From Agathobacter ruminis (GTDB lineage Bacteria > Bacillota > Clostridia > Lachnospirales > Lachnospiraceae), in NCBI RefSeq assembly GCF_002735305.1, contig NZ_PDYG01000123.1, positions 62,001-126,000 of the forward strand: a DNA stretch of 64,000 nt. Direction: 5' to 3'. The notes beneath the pieces are model-generated. The model did not search any database. It was given only the letters and a program-made list of their open reading frames with translations, and was not told the DNA's origin. Positions within the stretch are counted from its first letter, which is position 1. Each line of letters starts with the position of its first letter. Positions 1-10,580 of the stretch are shown here, one piece after another. A program made the translations under genes and the position numbers.

Positions 1-762
1 CGTATCTGTCAAAAGCAGCTCCTGCTTGCCGGACAATTCCAGCACACGCGTCGTCGGATCAAGTGTCGCAAACAGTTTGTCTTCCTCAAGCACCTCTGCC
101 TGAGTCAGATGATTCAGCAATGTGGATTTTCCGGCATTGGTATAGCCGACAATGGCAGCAACCGGTTTTGCGTTCTTTTTGCGCTTTGCACGCGTGATAT
201 CACGGTGCTGTTCCACCTCTTTTAATTCCCGCCGCAATTGTGCCACACGCGCCTGAATCAGTCGGCGATCCAGTTCCAGTTTCTTTTCACCTGGACCTTT
301 GTTTCCCATCTGACCGCCCTGTCGTGACAGGGATTTGCCAAGTCCGATCAGTCGACTGCTCCGATAGCGCAATTGTGCCAACTCAACCTGTATTTTTCCT
401 TCGCTGCTGGTCGCATGCGCCGCAAATATATCAAGAATTACGAGAGTACGATCGAGAATACGGACAGACAGCAAATCCGACAGATTCGAAATCTGTGCCG
501 GTGACAGCTCATCGTCACAGATGACGGAAGTTGCCCCCGTGCGTGCGATTGCTTCACGGATTTCTTCTACTTTTCCGCTTCCCACGTAGGTTCCCGGATG
601 TACATGCTCTCTGTTTTGAATAATGGTCTCAACCGCCTGTGCGCCCGCAGTCTGTACGAGTTCCGCAAGTTCTGCAAGGGAATCTTCCGTATCATCCCCT
701 TCATTGTCGCATACGCCGACCAAAATTACTTTTTCAAGTTCCTGTTGTGTTGTTTCTATCAT
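1..762 (-). CDS. hflX: GTPase HflX, 3' part outside the window
   Basis: The first 254 residues of an HflX-family GTPase run off the left edge; the family is usually a little over 400 residues. HflX is a ribosome-associated GTPase that splits stalled or stressed ribosomes. The N-terminal HflX domain contains the motif HPGTYVGSGKVEEI, followed by a basic linker with SRQGGQMGNKGPGEKKLE, and then the G domain with the P-loop GYTNAGKST near residue 211. The start ATG overlaps the stop of the upstream TPR lipoprotein gene in an ATGA arrangement, so the two are probably translationally coupled. The remainder of the G domain cannot be seen. Confidence 0.93.
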   Translation of the reverse strand, partial: MIETTQQELEKVILVGVCDNEGDDTEDSLAELAELVQTAGAQAVETIIQNREHVHPGTYVGSGKVEEIREAIARTGATSVICDDELSPAQISNLSDLLSVRILDRTLVILDIFAAHATSSEGKIQVELAQLRYRSSRLIGLGKSLSRQGGQMGNKGPGEKKLELDRRLIQARVAQLRRELKEVEQHRDITRAKRKKNAKPVAAIVGYTNAGKSTLLNHLTQAEVLEEDKLFATLDPTTRVLELSGKQELLLTDT

Positions 763-1790
763 TCGGTATCCTCAGTCTGCAGCCCTTCCCTTGTCTTCAA
801 AAACTGCAATTCTGCAGCAGCTTCGTCATCCTTCGGGAATTCATTTACATATTCTTCCAGTATTTCTTTTGCTTTCTGATAATCGCCCATCTTTTCATAT
901 GCGACCGTCAGATTCTTGAGCAGGTTCTGCCGATCCAGCAAATCTTTTTGGTCTTTTGCCCCTTCAAAGAAACGAATTGACCATTCATAATCCTTGTTTG
1001 CAAATGTCTCCTCGCCCGCATGGACCAGTGCCTGCGCATCCACTTTATCAGAGCTTAGATAGGCATTCAGATAAGTCTCTGCCGCCTCATTTTCGCCCAG
1101 TGCTTTTTCGATCATTGCCAGATAAAAATTGGCTTCTACATAATCCTGCTCAATGGCCTGTTTCAGCAGGGAAACAGCATTCTCATATTCTTCCAGATAA
1201 TAGGCAATGCGTCCTTTGTAAAAATGATCTCTGCCCTTTTCACCGGACTGCTCATAGCCCTTTTGCAGATAATCACGCGCCCGCTCATCCTGTCCTTTAT
1301 TTTTAAGTGTTTCATAAATGCCGATATACAATTCATAATTCTTTTTGTCTTTTTGAATTGCCTGATTATAATCGGACAGCGCCTCATCCGTACGCCCCTG
1401 CTCCATCAGCAGATTGCCTCTCTGGAAATATGCCGGCGCATAATCATTATAAGAGATCAGCGCATCATAAGTTTCGAGAGCCGAGTCAATATCATTCAGA
1501 CGATAATAGGATTCTGCCAGATACAGATTGATGTCCAATTCCATATCTCCGACAGAATGCGCTGCTGACAGCGCCTTTTGAAATGCCTTTACCGCTTCCT
1601 CGTAATTTCCCTGACTCATACAGGTAATTCCATAGGAACGATAAGCCTCCTCATCATTGTCTTCCGCCGCTTTTCCGCAGGACACAAGAAGAAGGGATAC
1701 TGCCGAAATCAACAGCCCCCTTCTGATATGTTTCATGATCTTATTATTCTTGATTTTATTTTGCGTAATCCGTATCATTTTCTGATTCAT
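759..1790 (-). CDS. TPR-repeat lipoprotein
   Basis: A 343-residue protein built almost wholly of tetratricopeptide repeats, a helical scaffold for protein-protein contacts. After a long basic N-terminal stretch there is a hydrophobic segment ending in the lipobox LVSC followed by GKAAEDNDEE, so it is expected to be lipid-anchored on the outer face of the membrane. The start at 1790 has AAGGA five bases upstream; an alternative ATG at 1736 would give a normal-length signal peptide (MKHIRRG...) but has no clear ribosome site. The stop overlaps the hflX start. Partner and function are unknown. Confidence 0.8.
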   Translation of the reverse strand: MNQKMIRITQNKIKNNKIMKHIRRGLLISAVSLLLVSCGKAAEDNDEEAYRSYGITCMSQGNYEEAVKAFQKALSAAHSVGDMELDINLYLAESYYRLNDIDSALETYDALISYNDYAPAYFQRGNLLMEQGRTDEALSDYNQAIQKDKKNYELYIGIYETLKNKGQDERARDYLQKGYEQSGEKGRDHFYKGRIAYYLEEYENAVSLLKQAIEQDYVEANFYLAMIEKALGENEAAETYLNAYLSSDKVDAQALVHAGEETFANKDYEWSIRFFEGAKDQKDLLDRQNLLKNLTVAYEKMGDYQKAKEILEEYVNEFPKDDEAAAELQFLKTREGLQTEDTE

Positions 1791-1811
1791 GATTTCCTTT
1801 TTCTTCCATGC

Positions 1812-1867
1812 AAAAACTCTTCTTGCATTATTGCTCAACAAAGCAATTATAACACAAGAAGAGTTTT
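1812..1867 (-). terminator. Probable glgP terminator with a promoter in its loop
   Basis: Thirteen-base perfect inverted repeat, AAAACTCTTCTTG at 1813-1825 and its complement at 1855-1867. A smaller hairpin (1830-1835 with 1842-1847) sits between the arms. Read on the minus strand the structure follows the glgP stop and ends in TTTTT. The loop also carries a TATAAT on the minus strand at 1846-1851, which is placed to start the TPR lipoprotein transcript. Confidence 0.55.
1846..1851 (-). promoter_or_regulatory. -10 box for the TPR lipoprotein / hflX pair
   Basis: TATAAT on the minus strand, about 55 bases before the chosen start at 1790. Only a weak -35 (TTTTAA-like) lies at the right distance. 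It sits inside the loop of the inverted repeat at 1812-1867. Confidence 0.45.
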
Positions 1868-1891
1868 CTTAAAAGAATCGGCTACAATTAA

Positions 1892-4141
1892 TTATAAGTG
1901 CCAGATATCCTGATTGTACTGTTCGATGGTACGGTCTGAAGAGAAGAATCCTGCCTTTGAAATATTCACAAGCATCTTCTTTGCCCAGGTCTTGCGATCG
2001 TCGAAGTCTGCTACGACGCGATCCTTGGTTTTGCAATAATCCTCAAAATCAGGGAATGTCATGAACCAATCTTTTACGATCAATTCCTTATGCAGTCTCT
2101 CAAGATTTTCTTTCTGACCAACCTTCATCATTTCCGGTCCGACAATGAATTCTACCGCACGCTTAATCAGCTTATTCTTCTCGATGTAATCCTTTGAGCA
2201 ATAATCTCCTCTCTCATAGCGATCGATGACAGTCTGAGAATCCTCTCCGAATACATAGATGTTGTCTTCGCCGACCAACTGAGCGATTTCAACATTCGCA
2301 CCGTCGCTGGTGCCAAGTGTAACTGCTCCGTTCAGCATGAATTTCATATTTCCGGTTCCGGATGCTTCCTTGGAAGCAAGTGAAATCTGTTCTGAAACAT
2401 CACATGCCGGAATCAGCTTTTCTGCGAGGGTCACATTGTAGTTTTCTACCATAACAACCTTTAAGTATGGGCTTACCTCAGGATCGTTTGCAATGATTTC
2501 CTGCAGACATAAAATCAAATGAATGATGTCTTTTGCAATGATATATGCAGGCGCTGCCTTCGCACCAAAGATTACGGTAATCGGATGATTTGGCTTTTTG
2601 CCTTCTTTGATTTCAAAGTATTTGTTGATGACATAAAGTGCATTCAGTTGCTGACGCTTGTACTCATGCAAACGCTTTACCTGGATATCAAAAATTGAAT
2701 TTGCATCCACTTCGATGCCCTGCTTCTCTTTCAAATAAGCGACAAGCTCGTTCTTCTTTGTCTGCTTTACATCAAGAATCTTCTGCAATACCGCATCATC
2801 ATTGACATAATTGCCAAGCTTTTCAAGCTCATTTGCATCCTTCTTCCATCCTTCTCCGATCAATTCGGTTACGAGATTGGAAAGTTCAGGATTACAGCTC
2901 ATCAGCCAGCGGCGGAAAGTAATTCCGTTTGTCTTGTTGTTGAAACGTTCCGGATACAGCTTGTAGAAGTTGTTCAGCTCGGTATTCTTCAAAATCTCGG
3001 TATGAAGGTATGCTACACCGTTGATGGAATATCCGTAATGGATATCCATATGCGCCATGTGAACCAAATCATTCTGAATGATATAGGTTGTCTCATCCTT
3101 TACCTTGCTTCTCACACGGTTGTCAAGCTCAACAATGATTGGCATCAACTGTGGAACAGCCTTGTTCATGAAGTGGATTGGCCACTTCTCAAGTGCTTCC
3201 GCAAGAATGGTATGGTTGGTATATGCACACATCTTGGATACGATTTCAATCGCCTCATCCATCAGGAGTCCCTTCTGGCAAAGCAGACGAATCATTTCCG
3301 GAATGATCATGGACGGATGGGTATCATTGATCTGAATGACTGCATAGTCAGCAAGATCATGGAGATTTGAACCGTGTTCAATCGCCTCATCAATAATCAG
3401 CTGTGCCGCATTTGAAACCATGAAATACTGCTGATATACACGAAGGATACGACCCTTGTCATCCGAATCATCCGGATACAGGAACAAGGTCAGGTTCTTT
3501 TCTACTTCATCCTTATCAAAATCAATAGTATCGCCAACAAGGCTCTCATCGATTGTCTCAATATCAAATAAATGTAATTTGTTGGTACGGTTGTTGTATC
3601 CGACAACATCGATGTCATACATCTTCGAAGTCACTTCAAATCCACCGAAGTTTACTTTGTAGGTCTTCTCTGTCTTGTTCAGCCAGCTTTCCTTTGTAAT
3701 CCATGGATTTGGTGTCTCATGCTGAAGATTGTTCTCAAATACCTGCTTGAACAATCCGTAATGATAATTCAAACCAACACCGTCTCCAGGCAGTCCGAGG
3801 GTTGCAAGTGAGTCAAGGAAACATGCAGCAAGTCTTCCGAGACCACCGTTTCCGAGAGATGGCTCCATCTCGATTTCCTCGATCTGTGCAAGTGACTTAC
3901 CCTGCTGCTCGAGTGCTTTCTTGGTTTCTTCATAGATACCAAGATTGATCAGGTTGTTGGATAATAATTTTCCGATCAAAAACTCAGCGGAAACATAATA
4001 TAATTTCTTTTTTCCTTCGAGCTTTTCTTTTTTCTGTGCTTTTTCTTTTACGAGATCTAAAAGCGCAAAATAAATCTGTTCATTGGTTGCAGCGGTAATG
4101 CTGTTGCAGAGCTTGCGCTCCAATTCATTCATAATAGACAT
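1892..4141 (-). CDS. glgP: Glycogen/maltodextrin phosphorylase
   Basis: A 749-residue glycosyltransferase family 35 enzyme that phosphorolyses alpha-1,4-glucans to glucose-1-phosphate in the cytoplasm. The pyridoxal-phosphate site is clear: [14 protein letters not shown] with the Schiff-base lysine at K600, followed by [35 protein letters not shown]-type family sequence is near the N-terminus (first part [16 protein letters not shown]). It is shorter than the enterobacterial enzymes (about 800 residues), a common size in Clostridia. Ribosome site GGAGG lies seven bases before the ATG. It is monocistronic: a divergent AraC regulator lies upstream and a hairpin terminator downstream, and no glycogen synthesis genes are nearby. 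Confidence 0.95.
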   Translation of the reverse strand: MSIMNELERKLCNSITAATNEQIYFALLDLVKEKAQKKEKLEGKKKLYYVSAEFLIGKLLSNNLINLGIYEETKKALEQQGKSLAQIEEIEMEPSLGNGGLGRLAACFLDSLATLGLPGDGVGLNYHYGLFKQVFENNLQHETPNPWITKESWLNKTEKTYKVNFGGFEVTSKMYDIDVVGYNNRTNKLHLFDIETIDESLVGDTIDFDKDEVEKNLTLFLYPDDSDDKGRILRVYQQYFMVSNAAQLIIDEAIEHGSNLHDLADYAVIQINDTHPSMIIPEMIRLLCQKGLLMDEAIEIVSKMCAYTNHTILAEALEKWPIHFMNKAVPQLMPIIVELDNRVRSKVKDETTYIIQNDLVHMAHMDIHYGYSINGVAYLHTEILKNTELNNFYKLYPERFNNKTNGITFRRWLMSCNPELSNLVTELIGEGWKKDANELEKLGNYVNDDAVLQKILDVKQTKKNELVAYLKEKQGIEVDANSIFDIQVKRLHEYKRQQLNALYVINKYFEIKEGKKPNHPITVIFGAKAAPAYIIAKDIIHLILCLQEIIANDPEVSPYLKVVMVENYNVTLAEKLIPACDVSEQISLASKEASGTGNMKFMLNGAVTLGTSDGANVEIAQLVGEDNIYVFGEDSQTVIDRYERGDYCSKDYIEKNKLIKRAVEFIVGPEMMKVGQKENLERLHKELIVKDWFMTFPDFEDYCKTKDRVVADFDDRKTWAKKMLVNISKAGFFSSDRTIEQYNQDIWHL

Positions 4142-4212
4142 ATGATTTCCTCCATATCTGTTTGCTCTTACTCAATGACAAGATTATTATTTCACACTTG
4201 TCTGACAAATAC

Positions 4213-4242
4213 TTGCAGTATCTGTGCAAAAAGTGGTACAAT
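4213..4242 (+). promoter_or_regulatory. Promoter for the AraC-family gene
   Basis: TTGCAG at 4213-4218, 18-base spacer, TACAAT at 4237-4242. The transcript would have a leader of roughly 78 bases before the start at 4327. The glgP promoter must lie in the same 185-base divergent region on the other strand. Confidence 0.55.
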
Positions 4243-4326
4243 CCTATCATGTTATTGCGTAATCAATACCAAAACGGCTATTTAATCGCTAAATTTATGT
4301 TGTGATTGTATCATTGAGGAATCAAT

Positions 4327-5205
4327 ATGAATATTGTAGAATACGAAAATTATCAGGAAAACAAGGACCATTCCCTGGCCGACTTTCCCTATAACACTTA
4401 CCTTTGCTCCATCCCACTGGACTTCACGGAAGTGCCGTTGCATTGGCATGATGAAATGGAAATCATCTATATCAAGAAAGGCCATGGCATCGTCACCGTC
4501 GATTTTCGCAGCTATCATGTAGAAGGACCGAATCTGATTCTTGTCCGCCCCGGTCAGCTGCATTCCATCGAACAATATCTGGACGATTCCATGGAATATG
4601 AAAATATTCTGTTTTCTCCGAATCTGCTGATGTCCAAGGCCGAGGAGTCACGAATTATGGATTTTATGTCCGGCTTTTTATCGGGTCTGATTCGTGTGCC
4701 GACGCATTATACGCCGGTCTATCCTTATTACGAGGATATCGCTTCCTGCATTGATGCCTGCGATGAAATTATGAAGACACGGCCCCAGGGATATGAATTC
4801 TTTATCAAGAGCAAACTCTTTGAACTGCTGTTTGTACTCGACAACCGCTGCAAGAATTTCGGCCCGGAAGACTCCAACAAAAAGACATTGGAAAAAATGC
4901 GCATCGTGTTAAAATATGTCGAAAACCATTATCGGGATCATATTGCGGTTGCGGATGTTGCAAAGATTTCCGGATTCTCAGAATCGCATTTCATGCGCTA
5001 TTTCAAAGATGCAATGGGCAGTTCCTTCATCGATTATCTGAAGGATTACCGGCTGACAATGGCAGCCCGTATGCTGCAAAGCTCTGAAGAAAGCATCCTC
5101 ATCATTTCTGAGGAGGCGGGCTTTTCGAACCTCTCCTACTTTAACAGGAGTTTTAAAGACAAATATAAAATGACACCGCGCGAATATCGCAAGCAGTGTC
5201 AATAA
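4327..5205 (+). CDS. AraC-family transcriptional regulator with cupin sensor
   Basis: A 292-residue regulator. Residues about 30-100 form an AraC-type cupin sensing domain (LHWHDEMEIIYIKKGHG, VRPGQLHSI). The last 100 residues hold two helix-turn-helix motifs: VADVAKISGFSESHFMRYFK and ISEEAGFSNLSYFNRSFKD, ending in the standard MTPREYRKQ. Such proteins usually sense a sugar or related metabolite. It is divergent from glgP, so control of glucan use is possible, but there is no direct evidence. Ribosome site GAGG lies eight bases before the ATG. Its end overlaps the convergent PAP2 gene by seven bases. Confidence 0.93.
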   Translation: MNIVEYENYQENKDHSLADFPYNTYLCSIPLDFTEVPLHWHDEMEIIYIKKGHGIVTVDFRSYHVEGPNLILVRPGQLHSIEQYLDDSMEYENILFSPNLLMSKAEESRIMDFMSGFLSGLIRVPTHYTPVYPYYEDIASCIDACDEIMKTRPQGYEFFIKSKLFELLFVLDNRCKNFGPEDSNKKTLEKMRIVLKYVENHYRDHIAVADVAKISGFSESHFMRYFKDAMGSSFIDYLKDYRLTMAARMLQSSEESILIISEEAGFSNLSYFNRSFKDKYKMTPREYRKQCQ

Positions 5206-5693
5206 TAATATACGATCAGACTGCACAGGACTGCAAATGCAGCACCTGCCAAAACATCGCTGATATAATGTACGCCTGTCAGTACACGAATGGTGGCAAG
5301 CAAAAGCGCACACAAAATCAAAATGATACCGGCCACCGGAATCCCGGACCATAACAACCATGCACAGGCGATGGCCATCGCGGAATAGACATGACGACTC
5401 GGAAATGATTTTCCTTTTGTCTGTTTCTCTATAATCGGATGAATCGGCAATGACTCATAAGGCCGCTTTCGATTGCGAATGAATCGATAAACCGTCACAA
5501 ACAAAAAACCGTCAAGCGGTGCAACGATTGCTTCAAACAAATGTGCATCTTTCTGCAAAAACAGGAAAAGCAACAGCACCGGATATGCGACGAATGACAA
5601 CACTGTCAGCAGACGGTTCGAAGCTTTCAGGAACCGGCACAAAGCCGGTTTTTCTGCGGTTGTCGTCACCAGGCGAATATAAAAATCCCGCAT
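5199..5693 (-). CDS. PAP2-family membrane phosphatase
   Basis: A 164-residue integral membrane protein of the type 2 phosphatidic acid phosphatase family. All three active-site motifs are present: RKRP (residues 75-78), SFPSRH (96-101) and R136-x5-H142-x3-D146. Hydrophobic spans flank them. Likely substrates are lipid pyrophosphates such as undecaprenyl diphosphate or phosphatidylglycerol phosphate; sequence alone does not decide. It starts three bases after the TetR stop with AGAGG as ribosome site, so it is the last gene of the rsmF-trmO-apt-tetR unit and may be controlled by that regulator. Confidence 0.88.
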   Translation of the reverse strand: MRDFYIRLVTTTAEKPALCRFLKASNRLLTVLSFVAYPVLLLFLFLQKDAHLFEAIVAPLDGFLFVTVYRFIRNRKRPYESLPIHPIIEKQTKGKSFPSRHVYSAMAIACAWLLWSGIPVAGIILILCALLLATIRVLTGVHYISDVLAGAAFAVLCSLIVYYY

Positions 5694-5696
5694 CTT

Positions 5697-6233
5697 CTAC
5701 CTCTCATATAATAAATGTTCCAACAGAAAAATATAAAACCGGCAATCTCTCTCGCCCGCCTGCAGCAATGCAAGCAGATTGGCACGCACATGCTCCACAA
5801 AATTATCCGGGGTCAATTCAAGATTCCAGATAGAGCCGTTGATGCGACTGTCATTTGCCAGCACTTCCGAGAACAGTTTCTGCACAGAGTGCATGGTGGA
5901 CTGATCCATGACACGCAGCCAGCTGTTGTCGTCCTGTGCCAAACGAATCGCCATAAAGGAATAGTATTGTGTCAAAAAATCCGTAAATCCCATTCCCGGT
6001 CTGACCAGTTTTTCCTGATCTTTTAATATTTCTCCCCAAAACAGACTCCGACATGCGGCAACAACCGCTTCCTTGTTTGCAAAATAATTATACACCGAGC
6101 CAACCGCAATGCCACATTCCGTGGCAAGCTTGCGGATGGTCAGCGCATCAATACCTTCCCGTCTTGCAATTACAAATGCTTTCTCCAAAATCGCATCGGA
6201 TGTCGTGATTTTGTAATTGATAAATTCTCCCAT
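5697..6233 (-). CDS. TetR-family transcriptional regulator
   Basis: A 178-residue regulator with a typical N-terminal helix-turn-helix (LTIRKLATECGIAVGSVYNYF, first 20 residues of it at about 36-55) and a variable helical ligand domain. Its start shares one base with the stop of apt, and PAP2 follows after three bases, so it is embedded in an operon. The target and ligand are not identifiable; the closely coupled PAP2 phosphatase is the most plausible controlled gene. Confidence 0.9.
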   Translation of the reverse strand: MGEFINYKITTSDAILEKAFVIARREGIDALTIRKLATECGIAVGSVYNYFANKEAVVAACRSLFWGEILKDQEKLVRPGMGFTDFLTQYYSFMAIRLAQDDNSWLRVMDQSTMHSVQKLFSEVLANDSRINGSIWNLELTPDNFVEHVRANLLALLQAGERDCRFYIFLLEHLLYER

Positions 6234-6757
6234 TATTTTCCTTCGTAACTAACTACGGAAGCGACATCATATCCTTTTAATACATCTCTTCCTTTTAATC
6301 CTGCAAGCTCCATCAAAAAGATAATCTTTTCCACTTTTCCGCCGAGTTCCTCAATCAACTCCGCAGCAGCTTTCATGGTACCTCCGGTTGCAATCAGATC
6401 ATCCACCAATACCACTTTTTGTCCAGGCTTTACCGCATCCTTATGAATCTCAATGGTTGCCTGTCCGTATTCAAGATCATAGCTCTTGGAAACGGTTTCG
6501 CGCGGAAGCTTTCCTGCCTTGCGCACCAGTACAAACGGTTTGTGAAGAAGATATGCGATTGGCATTCCAAAAATGAATCCTCTTGATTCTGCACCTGCAA
6601 TAACATCAAAATCCACACCGTCCAACAGCTTTACCATCTCGTCAATGGCAAGCTTTAATCCGTCCGCATCCTGAATCACGCTGGTAATATCGCGAAACAT
6701 AATGCCAGGCTCCGGAAAATCCGGAATCGTTGTAATATAATCCTCTACTTTTTTCAT
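6233..6757 (-). CDS. apt: Adenine phosphoribosyltransferase
   Basis: A 174-residue cytoplasmic purine-salvage enzyme that converts adenine and PRPP to AMP. The PRPP-binding loop VVLVDDLIATGGT and the upstream SRGFIFGMPIAYLL segment are characteristic, and the length is that of the family. It starts two bases after the trmO stop and overlaps the tetR start by one base. guaB, another purine gene, is transcribed divergently from the head of this operon. Confidence 0.96.
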   Translation of the reverse strand: MKKVEDYITTIPDFPEPGIMFRDITSVIQDADGLKLAIDEMVKLLDGVDFDVIAGAESRGFIFGMPIAYLLHKPFVLVRKAGKLPRETVSKSYDLEYGQATIEIHKDAVKPGQKVVLVDDLIATGGTMKAAAELIEELGGKVEKIIFLMELAGLKGRDVLKGYDVASVVSYEGK

Positions 6758-6759
6758 CT

Positions 6760-7506
6760 CTAATCATCCATCCTCTCTGGTTTATTTGGCACATCAGATG
6801 CGCCTTTGATGTGCGAAAAATTCGCATCTATTTTTACCACATCACATACGGTTAAGATATCATCTGAAACGGTAAAACGCAAATCATATCCTCCAAAACT
6901 GAGTCCGTATATGTAATCCGGCTTCTTGTTGTAAGAAGCGCGTGGATCCTGTGCAAGTATATCATATGCTGCCTGTCTTTTTTCCTGCGGCATTTGTGCA
7001 AGCAAAGCTTCCGGAAATACGACTTCAATCCGGTCAGCCTTGTGCTGTTCCGCAAAACTTCCTTTTGCATCCGGATGAGAATCCGTATATGCCAGATACG
7101 GTTTGATATCATAAATCGGTGTGCCGTCCATCAGATCCGCTCCGCTGACCACCAAAACCGGGCCCCGGTTTTCGTCAATATAAACCGCTTCGAGTTTCAC
7201 GGAAGAAAGCCCAAGCGAATTCGGTCGAAACGGCGAACGCGTCGCAAAAACACCTTTCTTTTCTTTTCCACCGAGACGCGGTGGCGCCACCGTCGCTGCA
7301 AAATCTTTCTGCCGATTTTTGGAAAAATCCCAGATTAGCCACAAATGTGAAAATTCCTCAATGCCACGGATGGCATCCGGATTGCGGAATTTCGGTTCAA
7401 ATACAATCTCCGCGCGCAGGGAGGATACCAATCCGCTTTGGCGCGGGATGCCGAATTTGTCCGGAAAATCAGTATGTATTTTTGCAACAATTTCAATTTG
7501 CTTCAT
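6760..7506 (-). CDS. trmO: tRNA (adenine-N6)-methyltransferase TrmO family (TsaA-like, UPF0066)
   Basis: A 248-residue member of the TrmO/VirR family, which methylates the t6A37 base of tRNAs using S-adenosylmethionine. The beta-barrel signature is visible: KFGIPRQSGL, EFSHLWLIWDF, then GVFATRSPFRPNSLGLS. The C-terminal region (YIYGLSFGGYDLRF) matches the longer TrmO form. The gene lies between rsmF and apt with very short gaps, so it is co-transcribed with another RNA methyltransferase. Confidence 0.9.
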   Translation of the reverse strand: MKQIEIVAKIHTDFPDKFGIPRQSGLVSSLRAEIVFEPKFRNPDAIRGIEEFSHLWLIWDFSKNRQKDFAATVAPPRLGGKEKKGVFATRSPFRPNSLGLSSVKLEAVYIDENRGPVLVVSGADLMDGTPIYDIKPYLAYTDSHPDAKGSFAEQHKADRIEVVFPEALLAQMPQEKRQAAYDILAQDPRASYNKKPDYIYGLSFGGYDLRFTVSDDILTVCDVVKIDANFSHIKGASDVPNKPERMDD

Positions 7507-7536
7507 CTTATAAACTACCTTATACCTGTTCCAAAG

Positions 7537-8925
7537 TCAACGGCGCAGCCCCTTTGGATAATGGTTTTTCATCTGGTTTGCAGTCGCTTTGCCCCATCCG
7601 AGCGGATAACTGCAATAAGTTGCGAGGCAATAGCCGCAGTCCTTCTTTTCCAGAGCAAGGCCCATCTTTGCCTCTCCTCTCAGATAGGCATAAGCTTCTG
7701 TCTCATTCAACTCGATTGCGCGCAACACCTGATCTTTTTGCAAAGCCATGGCCCACGCATGTTCCGGTTCAAACCGGTCTTTTTTAAATCCGCCGAGCGC
7801 CAGACCCGCGCGCAGAACTTTCAGGCCTGACAAGTTCGGACATTGCGGCGGCGCCAGATACCATTGCTCACCAAAGGTCAATATGCCGTTTGCTTCGATT
7901 CTTTTTTCAAATGCATCCGCATATTCCGGTGTGAAATTATCCTGCAGGAATGCAGAAAAGATAAGGCCGTACTGCATTGCATTGGCAGAACCTTTTTTCT
8001 TTTTGTTTTTTGCACCTGCATCCGCTTTGAGTGAATGAATCACCGGTGCACGTGTCGCAAAATCCAGTCCGGACAGTTCCCCTTCTTTTTGCAGCAGCGC
8101 CATAAAATGGCCTTCGCCCTTGTCTTTGTGTGGCCAGAACCTCACCTGTTTCAGCAAAGAAAAATCCGGATGGCGGGACAAAAATGCATTGACCGTATCT
8201 TCATTTTCTTCCTTTGCAAATGTACAGGTCGAATAGACCATGGTGCCTCCCCGCATCAGCATGGACGCGGCATTGTCCAGAATCATTGACTGGCGCTTTG
8301 CGCAAAGTTGCACATTCTCCATACTCCATTCCCCAATCGCATCCGGATTCTTGCGGAACATTCCCTCTCCGGAACATGGTGCATCTACCAGAATCCTGTG
8401 AAAGAAATCCGAAAAAATTGCAGCCAGATGATCGCTATCCTCATTGAGCACCAGCGCATTGGTGATTCCCATCCGCTCGACATTGGAGGCAAGGATTTTG
8501 GCTCTTGCCGGATGGATTTCATTTGCGACAAGCAGTCCTTCATTTTTCAAAAAAGCGGCAAGTTCTGTCGTCTTTCCGCCCGGCGCTGCACACAGGTCCA
8601 AAACGCGTTCTCCCGGATTCGGCGACAAAAGCGCTGCCGGTCCCATCGCAGACGGCTCCTGAATATAATAGAGGCCCATCTCATGAAAAGGATGAAGCCC
8701 CGGTCTTTTCTCATTGTTATAATAGTAGGAAAGCGGTGCCCACGGAACAGGATCCTCCAGTCCGATTTCATCTGCAAAATTACTCACCAGTTTTTCCCGA
8801 ACCGCTTCATTGCGAAAGCGAAGTCCGTGATATTCCGGTCGGTCATACGATTGCAAAAATGCATCCATCTCTCCTTCGTCCAGCAGTGGACGAACATGTT
8901 CTATAAATTCATTTGGTAATGTCAT
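7537..8925 (-). CDS. rsmF: rRNA (cytosine-C5)-methyltransferase, RsmF/NOL1-NOP2-Sun family
   Basis: A 462-residue SAM-dependent RNA m5C methyltransferase. SAM motif DLCAAPGGKTTELA, motif IV DAPCSGEGMF with one catalytic cysteine, and motif VI YSTCTFAKEEN with the second cysteine are present. The C-terminal half is the PUA-like/RsmF extension, basic linker around KNKKKKGS. The ATG at 8925 gives the family-typical MTLPNEFIEHV start; the frame also allows a TTG nine codons upstream. AGAGGG lies 12 bases before the ATG. First gene of the five-gene minus-strand operon. Confidence 0.92.
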   Translation of the reverse strand: MTLPNEFIEHVRPLLDEGEMDAFLQSYDRPEYHGLRFRNEAVREKLVSNFADEIGLEDPVPWAPLSYYYNNEKRPGLHPFHEMGLYYIQEPSAMGPAALLSPNPGERVLDLCAAPGGKTTELAAFLKNEGLLVANEIHPARAKILASNVERMGITNALVLNEDSDHLAAIFSDFFHRILVDAPCSGEGMFRKNPDAIGEWSMENVQLCAKRQSMILDNAASMLMRGGTMVYSTCTFAKEENEDTVNAFLSRHPDFSLLKQVRFWPHKDKGEGHFMALLQKEGELSGLDFATRAPVIHSLKADAGAKNKKKKGSANAMQYGLIFSAFLQDNFTPEYADAFEKRIEANGILTFGEQWYLAPPQCPNLSGLKVLRAGLALGGFKKDRFEPEHAWAMALQKDQVLRAIELNETEAYAYLRGEAKMGLALEKKDCGYCLATYCSYPLGWGKATANQMKNHYPKGLRR

Positions 8926-8975
8926 TTTAGGTTCTTTCCCTCTTTTTGCCAAATTGCCTAGTTATTTTACCATAA

Positions 8976-10538
<1,563 letters not shown>

Positions 10539-10551
10539 CAGAAAAAATCAA

Positions 10552-10580
10552 GGGACTGCATTTGCAGTCCCTTTTTTATT
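10552..10580. terminator. Bidirectional terminator between guaB and the pilus operon
   Basis: Nine-base perfect stem, GGGACTGCA (10552-10560) and TGCAGTCCC (10563-10571), with a two-base loop, followed on the plus strand by TTTTTTATTTT. On the minus strand it lies directly after the stop at 10576 and is followed by TTGATTTTTT, so it can serve both convergent units. Confidence 0.9.
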
